Below, piece by piece: positions 10,231 to 22,215 of a stretch of DNA of 64,000 nt. The position numbers and the translations under genes were made by a program. The notes beneath the pieces were generated by a model, which was not told the DNA's origin, ran no database searches, and was given only the letters and a program-made list of their open reading frames with translations. Each line of letters opens with the position of its first letter. The stretch's first letter is position 1. The stretch comes from Mytilus galloprovincialis (taxonomy: Eukaryota; Mollusca; Bivalvia; Mytilida; Mytilidae): assembly GCF_965363235.1 (NCBI RefSeq), contig NC_134851.1, positions 24,973,847-25,037,846 of the forward strand. Reading direction: 5' to 3'.

Positions 10231-11825
10231 AAAAAATGTTATTATCCATTTTTTCTCCTTACTCTCTATAAATAATATATATGGTGTGGGCATTGAAAAA
10301 TAATTGCATTTATGTACCTTCATAGATATCGAGTTATCATTCCTTAAAGGTTTCTTAATTGATACATGTAGAAAGTTTTTTCATCTCCTGTTATTCCGTT
10401 TAGAAATTATCTTCTTTTAAATTAAATGCAAATACAAATCCTCATTTTGTTAGATATTTTCTAACAAACATCCCACATGTTTAATTAAGAAAAAGATATT
10501 TATAACCTTATTGGTCCTTTATATTGCTTTTGCAAATGTTATTGTGTCAATCTTTAATTACTCGCATAATTGTTCTTCGTAAGTGCGTATTTACTAATTA
10601 TTTGTTTTGCAACGTTGTAATTTTGTAGCAGTTGAAAATATACTGGAATGGTAAAATCAGTATATTAAGTCAAAGTTAAATCTTTATCCGATGGTAATAA
10701 TGAATAAAAATAAGGCGTCGTTGTATGGTTGTCAACGATGTAAATATCCATCAATGTTCACAAGACATAGATATAATAAATAACAGGTCAAATTATATCA
10801 GTGGCGTACGGCACATAACAATGATAAAGACCCATACCGTAGAAATAATCTTAATGAGTTGAACGTTTCGAATAAAAATTTCGAGTTATTTTGTTTATAA
10901 GACTATATCTTTTTGACTTATAGTGTGTACTAAAAATCAGGAAATCTATCTAATGCTCTAAACGCATTTCTTTATGTTTTGTTGATAGAAACATCTGTCT
11001 CGCCATAAAGTATTGTTTATAGGATTTTCAAAATGAAGACTTTAACCAAGGTATTATCATTGAGTGTCGTTTAACCCGTGAATTTACTGATGGCGTCCTA
11101 TTCCCAATTTAAACATTTTGACAGAGTGTTCATTCTTGTACGACTGTCATACAAGTGAGAGGTTTAGCTAGCTATAAAACAAGGTTTAATCCACATTTTC
11201 GAATTCCCACATAAAAATGTATGCACAGAGCCCGGAATATGACATTCGTTCACTGTGTTTGAGCTTTTGAATTTGCCATTATGTTAGGTACTTTTCGTTT
11301 TGAATTTTTCTAAGATTTTTGAATTTTTCATAATTTTTTTTCTAATAAAAGCTGATGATGTGCATGTAAAACAAATTGATGCACTCGTTCTCGATTTTTT
11401 TTGAGAGTTGTGTGATTCATTCATGTTTTGTGTGTTACTGCACCTTAATTTTTCTAAATCGACTTATTAGGTTTCAATATCGATAAAATACTTTTGCTTA
11501 TATCTAAAAAAGAAATGTTCATCAATTTTTTCGTTTATTCAGATACTTAAAGATTGCAAAATTGCATGCAACAATACACAGATAAGGAACGATATTCAAC
11601 ATCTTTATTCTCTATTTTATCGCACTCGAAAATGATATCTTCAGCAACATTTGATAATATTATAACAAGTTCAAATTAACATGTTTGCAAAGTTCCTTTT
11701 TTTATAGTGAAGATTAGCGCGAATAACGAATGTCATTATTATATTGATATGAACAATAACTCGAAGGCAAATACAATGCAAGTGAACTTGAACTCATTTC
11801 AAGGTTTTCTGTATTGATAATTATT

Positions 11826-14800
11826 CAAAACAAAAACAAAAAGTGAGTGTTGAAGCTGTGGATGATTGGTCGGTAAGAAATGTTTATGTTGCTAACTATT
11901 TGACCAGTTCTAAATGCCTCATTAATTATTTCTAGATTGATTTTTTGAATTTTCAGAAGAAGGTACATGTGTCTATGTTTCAAAAAATTATAAGTTTGTG
12001 AATCTATTTCTTTTTTCCTATATAGTTTTTCAACAATATTTTTTATAGATTTGACAACAACGTTAATATTTATTTTCATGTAATGATAACTGTTTTAAGG
12101 TGACTTGTTTCTGGTTTGATGTAATCCATTTTTTACAACCACTGTTGTGTTATTATGATCGGCTGTATATAAATATGTTTTAGTTATATTAGAGCTTTTC
12201 GTTCTCATGTTGATGAAATATCCCTAAACTGTTTAACCTCAAGTTTTGATTTATCTATTTTTGTGTCTATTAACTAATTTTCTAGAGCAACATAGTAAAA
12301 CTTTATTAATTCATGCGTACAAAAGGCTCACAAAAAGCTCATGCAAGCTCTTAACTATTACTTTTATATTTGATTGACATTAATGGGAATGTAATGGTGT
12401 ATTAACGATATTAGCTTCTCTAAAATGCTCGGAGCATCCTCCAAGAATGCCTGGAGGAAGCTCACTAGAATAAATAAAAGTTCCCTTAATTAAATGAAGG
12501 TCAAATACAAATAATTACCATTACAAAACTAAAAGTACTTGATTTAGTTCTACCAGACGGATTGATAATTACAGTTATCAGGAATGAAATCAGACAAATA
12601 CAATCACTTGAAATAATGCAGCATGTCTGAATATCAGTTCACATGAACAGGAATTTATAAAACACATAAGTAAAATCAAAACTTATAATCATTCGTTTTT
12701 AAGGTATCATTTAAATAATAAAATTATTTTCACAGAGCACATTTGAATATCCAATTAAACATATGTTGAAAATTAATTTGTTCCTGTTTCTGTAAATTTT
12801 ATGTTTGATTTGTTTTCTTTGGAGTTTTTGAGACAAAGGTCGGCCACTAAGCCAAGAAAGGATATATATCAATATATGTATATTTCAAGAAAAAAAATGT
12901 GGATTGAACCTAGTTCTACGGCTAACAACAACACCACGTACCACACACAGTGACGTATTTTAAGAGCTTATATAAAAAATTGAAATTGAACAAATAGATT
13001 TATGAAACTTTGTCAGTCGCCATTATTGAACAACATTGAAAGTATTGTAAAAACAGCAGGAAAAAATTTGAATAATCAAATGATATGTTATGTAAATAAA
13101 AGTAAAATTGGAAAAACACAGAATTCTACGGAAAATTCAAAACAGAAAATCCTTTATCAAATGTCGAACCAGCAAAGTGGAAAGGGTTTAATATAAGTTA
13201 CAATAACTTGTTTACCAATCCACTATATCTTTAAACTAAATTCAAAGACAATTCAAATCGAAAAGTCCCTTGTCAAATGGAAAAGCTCAAACATCAAACA
13301 AATGGCTATCCAACTGACACATTCAACAACTTCTTAATTTTGTTTGTCAAATACGCCCTTCTTGATCTTAATTCGTGAGAGATATTCGAGAGTTTAAAGA
13401 AACCAGTCCTTGACATTATTGAGTGATACCTTGTAATTCTTCATATTAAATAAGCAATATTTTTTTGCAACGAAAACGGCTTGAATGAAATCATATAAAT
13501 GTGATGATAAGGATGAAAAATTAACGTGTATGTTGATAACGACGGTTGTTGATACATGAAAGTCAGGTAGTTGTATCTACAAAGTCAAACAGAATTGGAT
13601 TATAGCCAAACGGTACTCATCGAAAGCTTCCGCTACTATAGCTGCAAGTTTCTACGATTTGCCGATGGATTTTAAGTTTTGAAAGATATTTCGTTTATAT
13701 AGAAGCCGTCACAATCTTCACAACCAATATAACTATACAATCAGAATCATAATTATCGTTTTCATTTAATTAATAATATATATATGTATCAGCAGATCAT
13801 TTTTCTAATATCCACCCATTAACACCTTCTCATTTGTGAACTCTTTAGATCAACATTTGAATAAATATCTGTATAAAACAAATTTACGATTATTTTTCCA
13901 ATGAGCCTTGACATTTTGTCTTTATTCTGTTGAAAATAATAGATTATCGTGTTTTTTTTCTTCTTATATGATTGATATTAAATCGTGAAAAGGAATGGCT
14001 AGTCGTTCCTTTTTGTCAAAATTCTCTGCACTTTTTTGTGCATGGATACTACGTACTTTTGATTCATTCTCCTGATCCCAAACACCTAATTTGCCTTTGG
14101 TTGAAATTACATTTTAATAATAAGTGCATTCACTTGATTCGATGAACCCACATGCAGAAAATTATCTCAATTTGAACTGCACCATAATTAAATATATATC
14201 TTGATATTTTTCATATATTAATACATGATTAAATATGCTTACACTTCCATACTTTCCAAAATATTCTTTTAAATGAAGTTAACAATTTAAGACACATCGT
14301 TTATCTCTACCGCACATCTTAGAATGTTATGCAGATATTATTTAAATATTGGTTATCTAATATACCTCCTTAATTATAATACACATAAAACATGTTTCGC
14401 ATAAAAATTTTCCAATCAAGGCAATTCAGTTAATTTGACGTAGATAGAAAATCAAAACAGAATTACTAGTTTATCAAACAATTATTTTTAATCAAAAATA
14501 TGTACCACATTTGCATTAAACTATTTTTTTTCTCTAAGAAATGAACTACAATTATGTCAAACCACAATTTTATTTTTAAGTATGTACTATCATTTTATTA
14601 AACTGATATTTTTTTAAATATTATCGTTTGGCTATTTGTGTAGGTTCATTGAGGTTGACAGATCTTCTACGTTGTCAGTCTTTATACATCCTTGGCTTTC
14701 AAATATTCTGCTTTGAGTGTTCCTGACGAAGCTAAATTCAGAACAGCGCTTCGGATGAATGACAGGTAAAACGTGTTGTTTTGTTTTTTACAAGAACACA

Positions 14801-15400
14801 AATATTTCATTTTAGAATAATATTACTAAACAATTATTTTGCAAATAATCGATACTTAAGTTGAAATAAGATGGTGTTTTGTCATTGAAAAACGGGATGA
14901 CTTCAAAGTCCCTATTATTAATTTTCCATTTCACATCAGTAACATGCCTTATACCCAATCGTGTTTACATATCTCAATTGATACGCTAAGCTCGTTCATG
15001 TTACCCTTTACTGACGTCATATATAGAGGAGTATGCTCCTTAAAAAAACTGATCTGACAGAGTAATGAAGAGGAAATATTTACAATACAACTCCATAAAT
15101 TAAATTGACACCGTCACGAATTGGTTAATCTATACGATGTGTCTGTATCCTAACTAACTAACTAAAAACATTCATATCCCTCTCAGATCGTGATTTATTA
15201 TCTACTATGTCCATGTGGTCTTGAGGTCTTCATACCGAACCTAACCGCTTCTCGAAATAAACTCCCGAATGTGTATTTGCACTGCACCAAAATTCATGTA
15301 TTTATTAGTTACAATGTTTCTTTTGTAAGTCTGGTTTAATGTAGTGTTATGTGTTATTGTTTGTGGTATTAATTATGTATTTTCACTAAATTTCAACCCT
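11826..15400. other. Long AT-rich stretch, no gene seen
   Basis: Very AT-rich (many runs of A and T, an 'aatatatatatatg' tract near 13770). The stretch at about 13080-13320 resembles the 'acttggtacaggc' family seen at 24965 ('aattcaaatcgaaaagtcccttgtcaaatgg'). The stretch at about 14650-14770 carries 'ttcctgacgaag' and 'gcgcttcggatg', probably an old repeat end. Open frames here (for example 11825-12079 minus, 13002-13196) are low-complexity and not supported. Confidence 0.4.
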
Positions 15401-15402
15401 AG

Positions 15403-15430
15403 GTTTTGTTTTGTTTTGTTTTGTTTTTAA
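15403..15430. repeat. (TTTTG)n microsatellite
   Basis: About five consecutive GTTTT units, followed by a T-rich tract. Confidence 0.8.
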
Positions 15431-15770
15431 TTTTTTAATTTTTTTTATCCATTAGGAGTTTAAATATTCCTATGGTATCATTGATGTATTATTTATCAGT
15501 ACAAGTTTTTGAGTTACTCGTGGTGCGTCTACAGTGTTTTTGTTTTATTTTGTTGGTTTTTAAATGTGATAAGTCTTTGGTCATACATCCACTTGCCTCA
15601 TATTAAACTGTTTTTGTTTATTTTCTATAAATATGTAAAGGTTAAAATAATAAATAAGTTGTTTCATCTGTACAAGTTTATGTTACCATATGTACAGAAT
15701 TTGATTCATAAGAAAAAACCGACAGTGTTATAAATTACAACTAAAACACTATCACAAACACAATTTTATT

Positions 15771-15776
15771 ATAATA
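15771..15776. other. Target-site duplication, left (ataata)
   Basis: Matches the six bases at 19395-19400 directly outside the right terminal inverted repeat. It is low complexity, so it is supportive rather than conclusive. Confidence 0.5.
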
Positions 15777-15812
15777 TACGGAGCCCTGCTAGGGACATAC
15801 AAAGAACAAAAA

Positions 15813-15990
15813 ATATTGTGCGCACAAAATAATATCTGGTAATAACAACTTAAATAAATTGTGCGCTCAAAATAATATAATGTGCGCACAAAAAGATATT
15901 ATGTGCGCACAATTTTAATATATTATGCGCACAATTTAAATATAATGTGCTCACAACTTAAACATATTGTGCACACCAAAATAATATACT
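15813..15990 (+). repeat. Left subterminal array of GTGCGCACA
   Basis: In order, the cores are gtgcgcaca, gtgcgctca, gtgcgcaca, gtgcgcaca, atgcgcaca, gtgctcaca and gtgcacacc, separated by A+T-only spacers such as 'aaataatat'. The core is self-complementary, so each site would bind a dimeric protein symmetrically. Confidence 0.7.
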
Positions 15991-16020
15991 GTTTTCCCAA
16001 AATAAGTAAAACACGTTTCA

Positions 16021-16740
16021 CTTGACCATGACCGCATTCATGTATGATCATTGAACAAGGTTAACTGTTCGTGGTTAAGTCGGCATCTTAGATACCAAAC
16101 CCAATATCCAATAGTTCTTATATATTTGGTTGTATGGAACGATTGTTATGTCTACAAGTCCACTTGTCATCTGACCTTGACATAATTTTCAGGGTTGAGT
16201 GGATCGGCAAAGTAAAATGTTTGTGTTTCGGTCTATTTTTCGGATACTATAAGCATTTAGCTAGATATATTTGGTATGATTGTCTATCTTGCAGTTATAA
16301 TCTGACCTTGATTTTATATTGAATTTCATGGTTCATTGGTCCATGTTATTTGATTCTTGTTTGGTCTGCTTTTCAGATACCATAGAGAATAAGTGAACTA
16401 TATTTGTTTGATGGAATTATCGTAAGGTATAAATATATTTGTCTGGTCGGTATTATCTGACCTTGACCTTATTTTCTTGGATTATTGGTCAATGATGATT
16501 ATCTCAGAATTGGTCTATTTTTTAGATACGATAGTAAAGGTATAGTATTACTGTATTTTATGTACAAAATAATCATTCGGCGCGCATGTCGTATAAGGTT
16601 TTTTTCCTCAAATTCGTTTTGCTATTGTTTAACTAAGTTTGTTGCTTGCAATGATTGTATAGCCTCTATTGTTGTCTGTAGGAATTTATTTCACTTTGCA
16701 TACATGTGTATCGGACATTAAATCTTAATGGCAATCCAAT
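16021..16740 (+). repeat. Diverged tandem repeat, period about 140 bp
   Basis: About four units share 'tctgaccttgac', 'attggtc', 'cagatac.ata' and 'tatttggt.tgtatgga' at intervals of roughly 137-145 bp (for example 'atctgaccttga' near 16168, 16300, 16456). I recall similar 'catctgaccttgacctcatt' tandem repeats as widespread in bivalve genomes. Lies inside the TIR element. Confidence 0.6.
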
Positions 16741-17194
16741 GTAATGCTTGGTGTATAAACTTCCTTTTTTTTTACTTTTAACAGAAATTCAATAATGAAC
16801 ACAAGAACAGGCGAAACGTTTCAGTGTGTTAACTCTTGTTTGTTCAGTATATCTATGCAGACTTATATATGAGAAGTCAATTAGATGTAGGGAACATGAT
16901 TTTCATTTTTTACAATTGAATTTATACTAGCGTCCAGCACTCTAACCGCGATATTTTAACTAACAGTTTTGTGTCTTTTCTTCATTTTATGAATATTTAC
17001 ATTTTTAACTATTTTTACATGTTTATCTTTTTGTGTGTGTTGTTTCAGCTTTAACACAGTTTTGTGAATGATTCTCGTTCATAATCATGTTTAAACAATG
17101 ACATTTTATGTTTGCCTGTGTCACGTCAGGCGTCCGTAATTCAAGGCTTGTATCAATATCCGTCTGTCAAATTTGATTTGTTTTCGTTGATTGT

Positions 17195-17470
17195 TTAAAA
17201 TTACGAATGGAAATGGGGAGTGTGTCAAAGAGAGAACAATCCGCCAAAACAACAGAAATCAGTCGAATGCCACCAATGGGTCTTCAATACAGCTTGAAAA
17301 TCCCGCACCCAAAGACGTGCTTCAGCTGGCTCTTAAATAAAAAATGTACCAGTTCAGTGATAATGGACGTCATACTTAACTCCAAAATATAGAAAAGAAA
17401 CTAAAATTCAAAATCATACAAGATTAACAAATGCCAAATGCCCCTGACTTGGGATATGCACACAAACGCC
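17195..17470 (-). repeat. RT-element 3' terminal module, minus copy
   Basis: Complementary landmarks in order: 'aatggggagtgtgtcaaagag', 'ccaccaatgggtcttcaata', 'ttcagctggctcttaaata', 'agttcagtgataatggacg', 'ccctgacttgggatatgcac'. Nested in the TIR element. The plus-strand frame across it (17207-17392) is the recurrent antisense frame of this repeat, not a gene. Confidence 0.6.
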
Positions 17471-18119
17471 TTGCCAATGCAGAAAAAAACAGAGACACAG
17501 CAATCAGCACAACAAAACTCAGTTCAAAAGAAGTCCGTGGGCGATGTCAGAATAGGTAATGATACATAAATTCACAAATGACTACTATCAGTTACTGACA
17601 TGCCAGCGCCAGACCTCATTGAAACTGATTGCAAATCTATGTCTTTATCATATGAATATCAAGCACAACCTCTCCTGTTAGGTGTTGAGTATCATACCAT
17701 CGTAAAATATATGAGAAGAATATAACCCGTATTTGTATGAGCTATGGTGTATATGATGTATATGTAATTGTCTCATTGGCAATCGCACCAATCGCGATCA
17801 ATCACGCCACAAGTTTATGAATAAATGATGCATCAACACCGACCATATTTGGAGAAACATGAATCATAATTATTTTATTTGTTTTCAAAATACTCCACTG
17901 AGGAATACATTTCCATTGAGTATTCCTAAATTGCTTTGTAACATATCAGTTTCATAATGTATACGAACAACATTTTGTAAAATTGTATAATGAAATCGAT
18001 GACCATAAAAAATAGATACTAGTGACTTATTGTCCTCTCTTCTATTAATCAGAATGAAAATGAAACTTGATCTGAAACATTTGTACAAAACTCTTAAAAA
18101 TTTTAAATCAAAATAAGCA

Positions 18120-18400
18120 TACTAGTCTATGTCGGGAGCTTGTTGTTCAGTGATTGTCGTTTATTGGTGTGGTTGATATCTGTTTATGGTTTTGTTATAG
18201 TCATTTTGGGGCCTTTTATATTTGCAGTTTGTTGTGAGCCAACGCTCCGTGGTGAAGACCGTACTATGACCTATAATTATTGACGTTGAATAAAAGAAGG
18301 GGACGAAAGATACCAGAGGAAAAGTCAAACTCATAAAATTATGACTTGGAATGAGAGCTGTCTCATTGGCCGTTATATTGCATCTTCTGATTTATATCTG
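18120..18400 (+). repeat. GGCCGTACGG-family repeat plus fragment of AGCCATGG family
   Basis: The first part, 'cagtgattgtcgtttattgg' to 'gtgaagaccgtactatgacc', is a diverged plus copy of the GGCCGTACGG family. It is followed by 'ggggacgaaagataccagagg' (minus AGCCATGG family) and 'gagctgtctcattggcc'. Confidence 0.45.
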
Positions 18401-18690
18401 TACTCAGTTTTATCTTTATTTGATCACAACATCATGGTGAATTTCTTAAGACTCATCACACCGTCACATTTCAATAACGAACAGTACATCTTGGGGCAAA
18501 ACCGTACTTAATCATGATCTAACATAGTCATCGTTAATAAAGATCGTGTACGTGTACTCAGTTTTCAGTGGATGTGACTTACTCTTCACTTTTATAATGA
18601 TATCTTTAGAGAAACCACATATAAATGCATTTAAGTTTATGACACTAAAACTTCATCATAAACTATGACCAAAACATTTATCATAAATAG

Positions 18691-18712
18691 AGACGGACGG
18701 ATGGACGGATGT
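18691..18712 (+). repeat. GGACGGAT short tandem repeat
   Basis: 'gacggacggatggacggatg' is a short imperfect repeat of a type common next to mollusc interspersed repeats. Confidence 0.6.
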
Positions 18713-18841
18713 GAAAACTTATAAATATAATGACCATCTATATCGTCGACGGGGCATAACAAAATCAAAAGTCGTAAATATAGCAACATGTCAGTCTTGT
18801 GACAATCAACATAAACAAAATATTGACATTAAGTATAACGA

Positions 18842-19093
18842 ATGAGTGCAAAGAGTAGTTTTAAATTTGTTACAAAAAAACAGATACACTTATATTATCA
18901 AAGTCTGCATACGTTCGATGGTGTCCTTGCTCTATTGCCAAGTATGTTTCAAACTGTTCAAATAAACACTGATCTAAAGTACCCGCTAACAACACATCTG
19001 TTAATAGAGCAAGTTTCAGATGAAATACACGTAGCTTATTCAGTATTCACGTCAGGTGCCGATAAAAATGCAGTGATGATTTTTTGCATGTAA
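18842..19093 (+). CDS. 83-codon open frame, unknown, inside TIR element
   Basis: Starts with a true ATG and runs to TAA. The composition is not simple: KQIHLYYQSLHTFDGVLALL, then PSMFQTVQINTDLKYPLTTH and a tail with EIHVAYSVFTSGADKNAV. It could be a decayed internal gene of the element, a captured exon, or chance. No domain is recognised and no splice signal was found at its ends. It sits about 100 bp inside the right subterminal array. Confidence 0.2.
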   Translation: MSAKSSFKFVTKKQIHLYYQSLHTFDGVLALLPSMFQTVQINTDLKYPLTTHLLIEQVSDEIHVAYSVFTSGADKNAVMIFCM

Positions 19094-19195
19094 TCTAGCC
19101 CCATTTTAAAATAAAATCTTATGCATTTCTCCATTCTGTCACTTTAAAAAGCAGACATAAAAGCCGCGTACCATGTGTAAGGTCAAAGAATTTAA

Positions 19196-19362
19196 CGCAC
19201 AATATATCATTGTGTGTGCACAATATATTTAAGTTGTACGCACAATATGTTTATGTTGTACGCACAATATATTTAAGTTGTGCACACAATATTTTTAAAC
19301 TGTGCGCACAATATATTATTTTCTGCGCAGAATATATTAAAGTTGTGCGCACACTATATTTT
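19196..19362 (-). repeat. Right subterminal array of GTGCGCACA
   Basis: Cores in order: gtgtgcaca, gtacgcaca, gtacgcaca, gtgcacaca, gtgcgcaca, ctgcgcaga, gtgcgcaca, with spacers such as 'atatatttaagtt'. It mirrors the left array (spacer text 'aacttaaata' there is complementary to 'tatttaagtt' here). Confidence 0.7.
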
Positions 19363-19394
19363 TTTTCTATGCATTTCCATATCGGGGCTCCGTA

Positions 19395-19400
19395 ATAATA
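19395..19400. other. Target-site duplication, right (ataata)
   Basis: Partner of 15771-15776. Confidence 0.5.
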
Positions 19401-19651
19401 TCTTTGTCATGGTTAGACAATACATAAAATGACATCATTATTTGGTACAATTTGTGATTTTATCATTATTCTGCTTTAGAAAGCAGAAAAAAAAATTGCA
19501 TTAAAAATAGCAAGTTTGTTCCAATTAAAACGTGTGTAAAATTTCTTTTTTAGAAAATGGAAGCAAAACGAATGTTTCTATTATATTGATATACGAAATA
19601 ATTCGAAGGCAACTACGATGGAACTTATCTTGATCTCGTTCAAGAGGTTAC

Positions 19652-19664
19652 TTGTATTAATATA
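19652..19664. other. Target-site duplication of SINE, left
   Basis: 'ttgtattaatata', repeated exactly at 20004-20016. Confidence 0.85.
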
Positions 19665-20003
19665 CCCCCCAAGGGTGACTGGGGTATAGAAATATGGTCA
19701 CTTGGTCTTCTCCCGACCGGCAGTAAAACGCTTGCCGAAGTGGGGCGTCCGTTTGGCTGTGCGGGATGTATCAAGTTCGCAGTCGCGTCCGGTCAGAAGG
19801 GGGACGTTAAATCCGATGTCTCGTGTAAACAGAGTGCCACGCTCTTTGCACGTTAAGAACCCTTGCAACAACTCTTTTGAGGGGTCCGTAGGTGGCCTGT
19901 TGCAAGGCAAGAGTTCTGTCACTATCCAAGATACCCTCATTTCCCTGAATATGCATGAAATATTTGCCACTGGACGTTAAGCAACCATCAATCAATCAAT
20001 CAA
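19665..20003 (+). mobile_element. SINE-like retroposon with (ATCA)n tail
   Basis: A 339-bp, GC-richer insert that starts 'ccccccaagggtgactgggg' and ends '...gacgttaagcaacc' followed by an 'atcaatcaatcaatcaa' tail. It is flanked by a perfect 13-bp target duplication typical of LINE-mediated retrotransposition. It interrupts the first tandem unit; the other units lack it. I recall mollusc SINEs ending in 'gacgttaa' with an ATCA-type tail. Box A/B promoter motifs were not clearly identified. The open frames on both strands are incidental. Confidence 0.75.
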
Positions 20004-20016
20004 TTGTATTAATATA
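20004..20016. other. Target-site duplication of SINE, right
   Basis: Exact copy of 19652-19664. Confidence 0.85.
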
Positions 20017-21639
20017 TATTTAAAAAAACCTGACTGGTGAATTCGAAGCTGTATGACTCCGTCAAGTCTGAAGAAATATATCTCTACAATAATATTCTAT
20101 AATGGTCGGTCTACAGTATGTTGGTGAACAAAGGCAGACATTCATAGACGTCAGGGCCCTAAGAGCAAAAGGCATTCAAACCAAGTGTTCACGCTCAGAA
20201 TCATTTTAACATAGTCTCGTCTATCTTTTGGCAAAAGATGCGTTTAAAAGTAGGCTACTGAATAATATGCCTGAACTCAAACACAATATAGCTTATTCAA
20301 ACAAAACTTATAACAAATCCTACAGTAATGACATTTTAATGAGGTCGCTAAACTGAATTCTCAACGTATAAATGTTGTTCCTGGTAGTGCTATATCCCGC
20401 GGAGAACATCTCTCAAAAGTAGACATGTCTTAATTTCAAATTTCAGTTATTGTTTTATAAAACTCAACAAAATTGGTTAGAGATTCTAAATATAAAAAAA
20501 ATATGAGAGCTTAATGGAGATTCGTTATAGTGACACATGAACAAGTGACACTTTATATTCAAAAGCTGAATACTTCCAAAAATTTACTGCATGATGCTTT
20601 AAGTCATGGGTTATGAAATGATAACAACTATTATTGTTGCCATCGTCGATAGGTGAAGTTTTGGTGATGTCAAAATACACATAAGAAAGGTCGATGTCTT
20701 GTAATCATAAGTTCAACATAATACATGTAATAGGAACATTTGTAACTTTGATAATCTTATATTCACACAAAACTTGGAAACTGCACATTTTGAATTTCAT
20801 GCCTCCAATGCAATTTCTGTATTTACCTTTACAAAAAACGCTCAAAGTCGATTATTGGAAAGCAAACGGTGTATAATGACCGATACATTTGATCAGATAT
20901 CAATTAAAATGGAACTTAAAACATAAGCAATTTTCTCATAACAAGATTAAGGTCAATATTACCCCTGGCAGTTCAAGCCTACTTTGTTTATGTTGTTTCG
21001 AAATCAATAGACAATTTAAGAAAACTGTGTTATGAATCATAGCCTTACCGATGCACTAACTAGTTGTGATATGGTCGGGAACTTATAGTCCATCACTTGT
21101 AGTCTTATACACTACAGAAGTGCAGTATATTACTAATCAATCATCATTATTCTTCAGAAAGCCTAAAAGTATTTGCAATGAATCAAAAAACAAGTTTGTT
21201 CCAATTAAAATTTTGTAAAGTTTCTTTTTAAAAAATGGAAATAGAAGCACATAATATTATCATATTGATATAAAAATAATAACTCGAAGGCAAATACAAT
21301 GAAACTAAACTTACAATTGTTCAAGAGATTTATTCTATTTATTTATCTAAAAAAAATACACTGAGTGGTGAAGCTGTCTGAGTGCGTCAAGTCGGAAGAA
21401 ATATGCCTCTATAATTACTATTGTGCACATAATTCTTTCTAAAAAAGAAATGTTATAAATTATGATTTAAAACAAATTTAGACATACTTTTGTAGCGTTC
21501 GATGCGTTATGATTGTTTTGTCACCATCCAAGGCCGTAAGTTGACATACATTTGCTGACATATACAGCTACGATGATGTGATTTGATTGTCAATGTGAGA
21601 ACTCTCAACTACAACACAAATGCCAAAGAGGGAGGTTAA

Positions 21640-21870
21640 CAACTTCTACATCTACATTAACAACAGTTGGTCTCAGCTGTTAGCAGATTCCACGACGAGT
21701 GCCATAACTAGAGCAGGATCTTCTTACCCTTCCGGAGCACCCCCATTTATTTTTTATTTTTTAGCCATGACGTTGTCAGTTTATCTTTGATCTATGAGTT
21801 TGACTTTAACTCAGGTTTATTTCGCCCCTCTTTTGGATCATTGGCAATCATACCACATCTTCTGACGAAA
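21640..21870 (+). repeat. RT-element downstream region and AGCCATGG family
   Basis: Contains 'agcaggatcttcttaccc', 'ttccggagcaccc', 'tttagccatgacgttgtcag', 'tatgagtttgact' and 'ggcaatcataccacatcttctg' in order. It links the text downstream of the RT remnant at 9150 to the AGCCATGG family, suggesting that both are parts of one element. Confidence 0.55.
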
Positions 21871-22049
21871 TTATAAAATATCTTCTAGAAGAAATTAAAA
21901 CATAACTCAGGATCAGAGAAAGGAATTTTATAAAGACATCCACGACCAGTAAATTCTGAATCTAATGTTTATCTTGATTTACGGGTATTTGCAAAAATGA
22001 AAAGAAATATGTTCTATCTCAGGTGATATTGTAATTACCTCAGCTGTAT

Positions 22050-22215
22050 TTGGCAAAACTTTTAGGAATTTTTGGTCCTCACTGCTCTAAACATTCGTAC
22101 TCGATTTGGCCTTTATAACTTATTTTGATTCGAGCGTCACTAATGAGTCTTTTGTTGAAAAAACTCGCGTCTGGCGTACAAAATGTCAATCTTTGCATCT
22201 ATGATGAGCAAGCAT
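22050..22215 (-). repeat. 355-bp repeat family, partial, minus
   Basis: The complement shows 'atttggcaaaactttta', 'tttttggtcctcactgctct', 'gagcgtcactaatgagtctt', 'cgcgtctggcgta'. Diverged and truncated. Confidence 0.6.

Larger units (their letters stand above)
8140..11825 (+). repeat. Segmental duplication, copy B
   Basis: Collinear partner of 1605-6475 (landmarks listed there). It lacks the full RT body, the 3' module, the GGCCGTACGG repeat and the TTAA element found in A. It has instead a composite insertion at 8310-8460, a different RT 3' portion at 8985-9300, a small inverted-repeat element at about 9690-9830, and a minus-strand repeat at 10080-10230. Its right end (11690-11820) also matches the starts of the tandem units at 19.5, 21.2 and 23.2 kb. 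Confidence 0.7.
15777..19394. mobile_element. 3.6-kb TIR element with subterminal GTGCGCACA arrays
   Basis: The left end 'tacggagccc' (15777) pairs with the right end 'ggggctccgta' (ending 19394). Immediately inside each end is an array of about seven copies of a 9-bp palindrome related to GTGCGCACA, spaced about 25-35 bp, and the two arrays face each other. Flanks carry the 6-bp duplication ataata. The interior contains a roughly 140-bp tandem repeat, other nested repeats and one 83-codon frame, but no recognisable transposase, so the element is probably non-autonomous. Subterminal arrays of palindromes are the kind of site a transposase binds in several DNA transposon groups; that role here is inferred. 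The superfamily is unassigned. Confidence 0.55.

Noticed and set aside
19698..19995. Open frames on both strands of 90 codons
   Set aside because: They coincide with the GC-richer SINE insert bounded by a 13-bp TSD.
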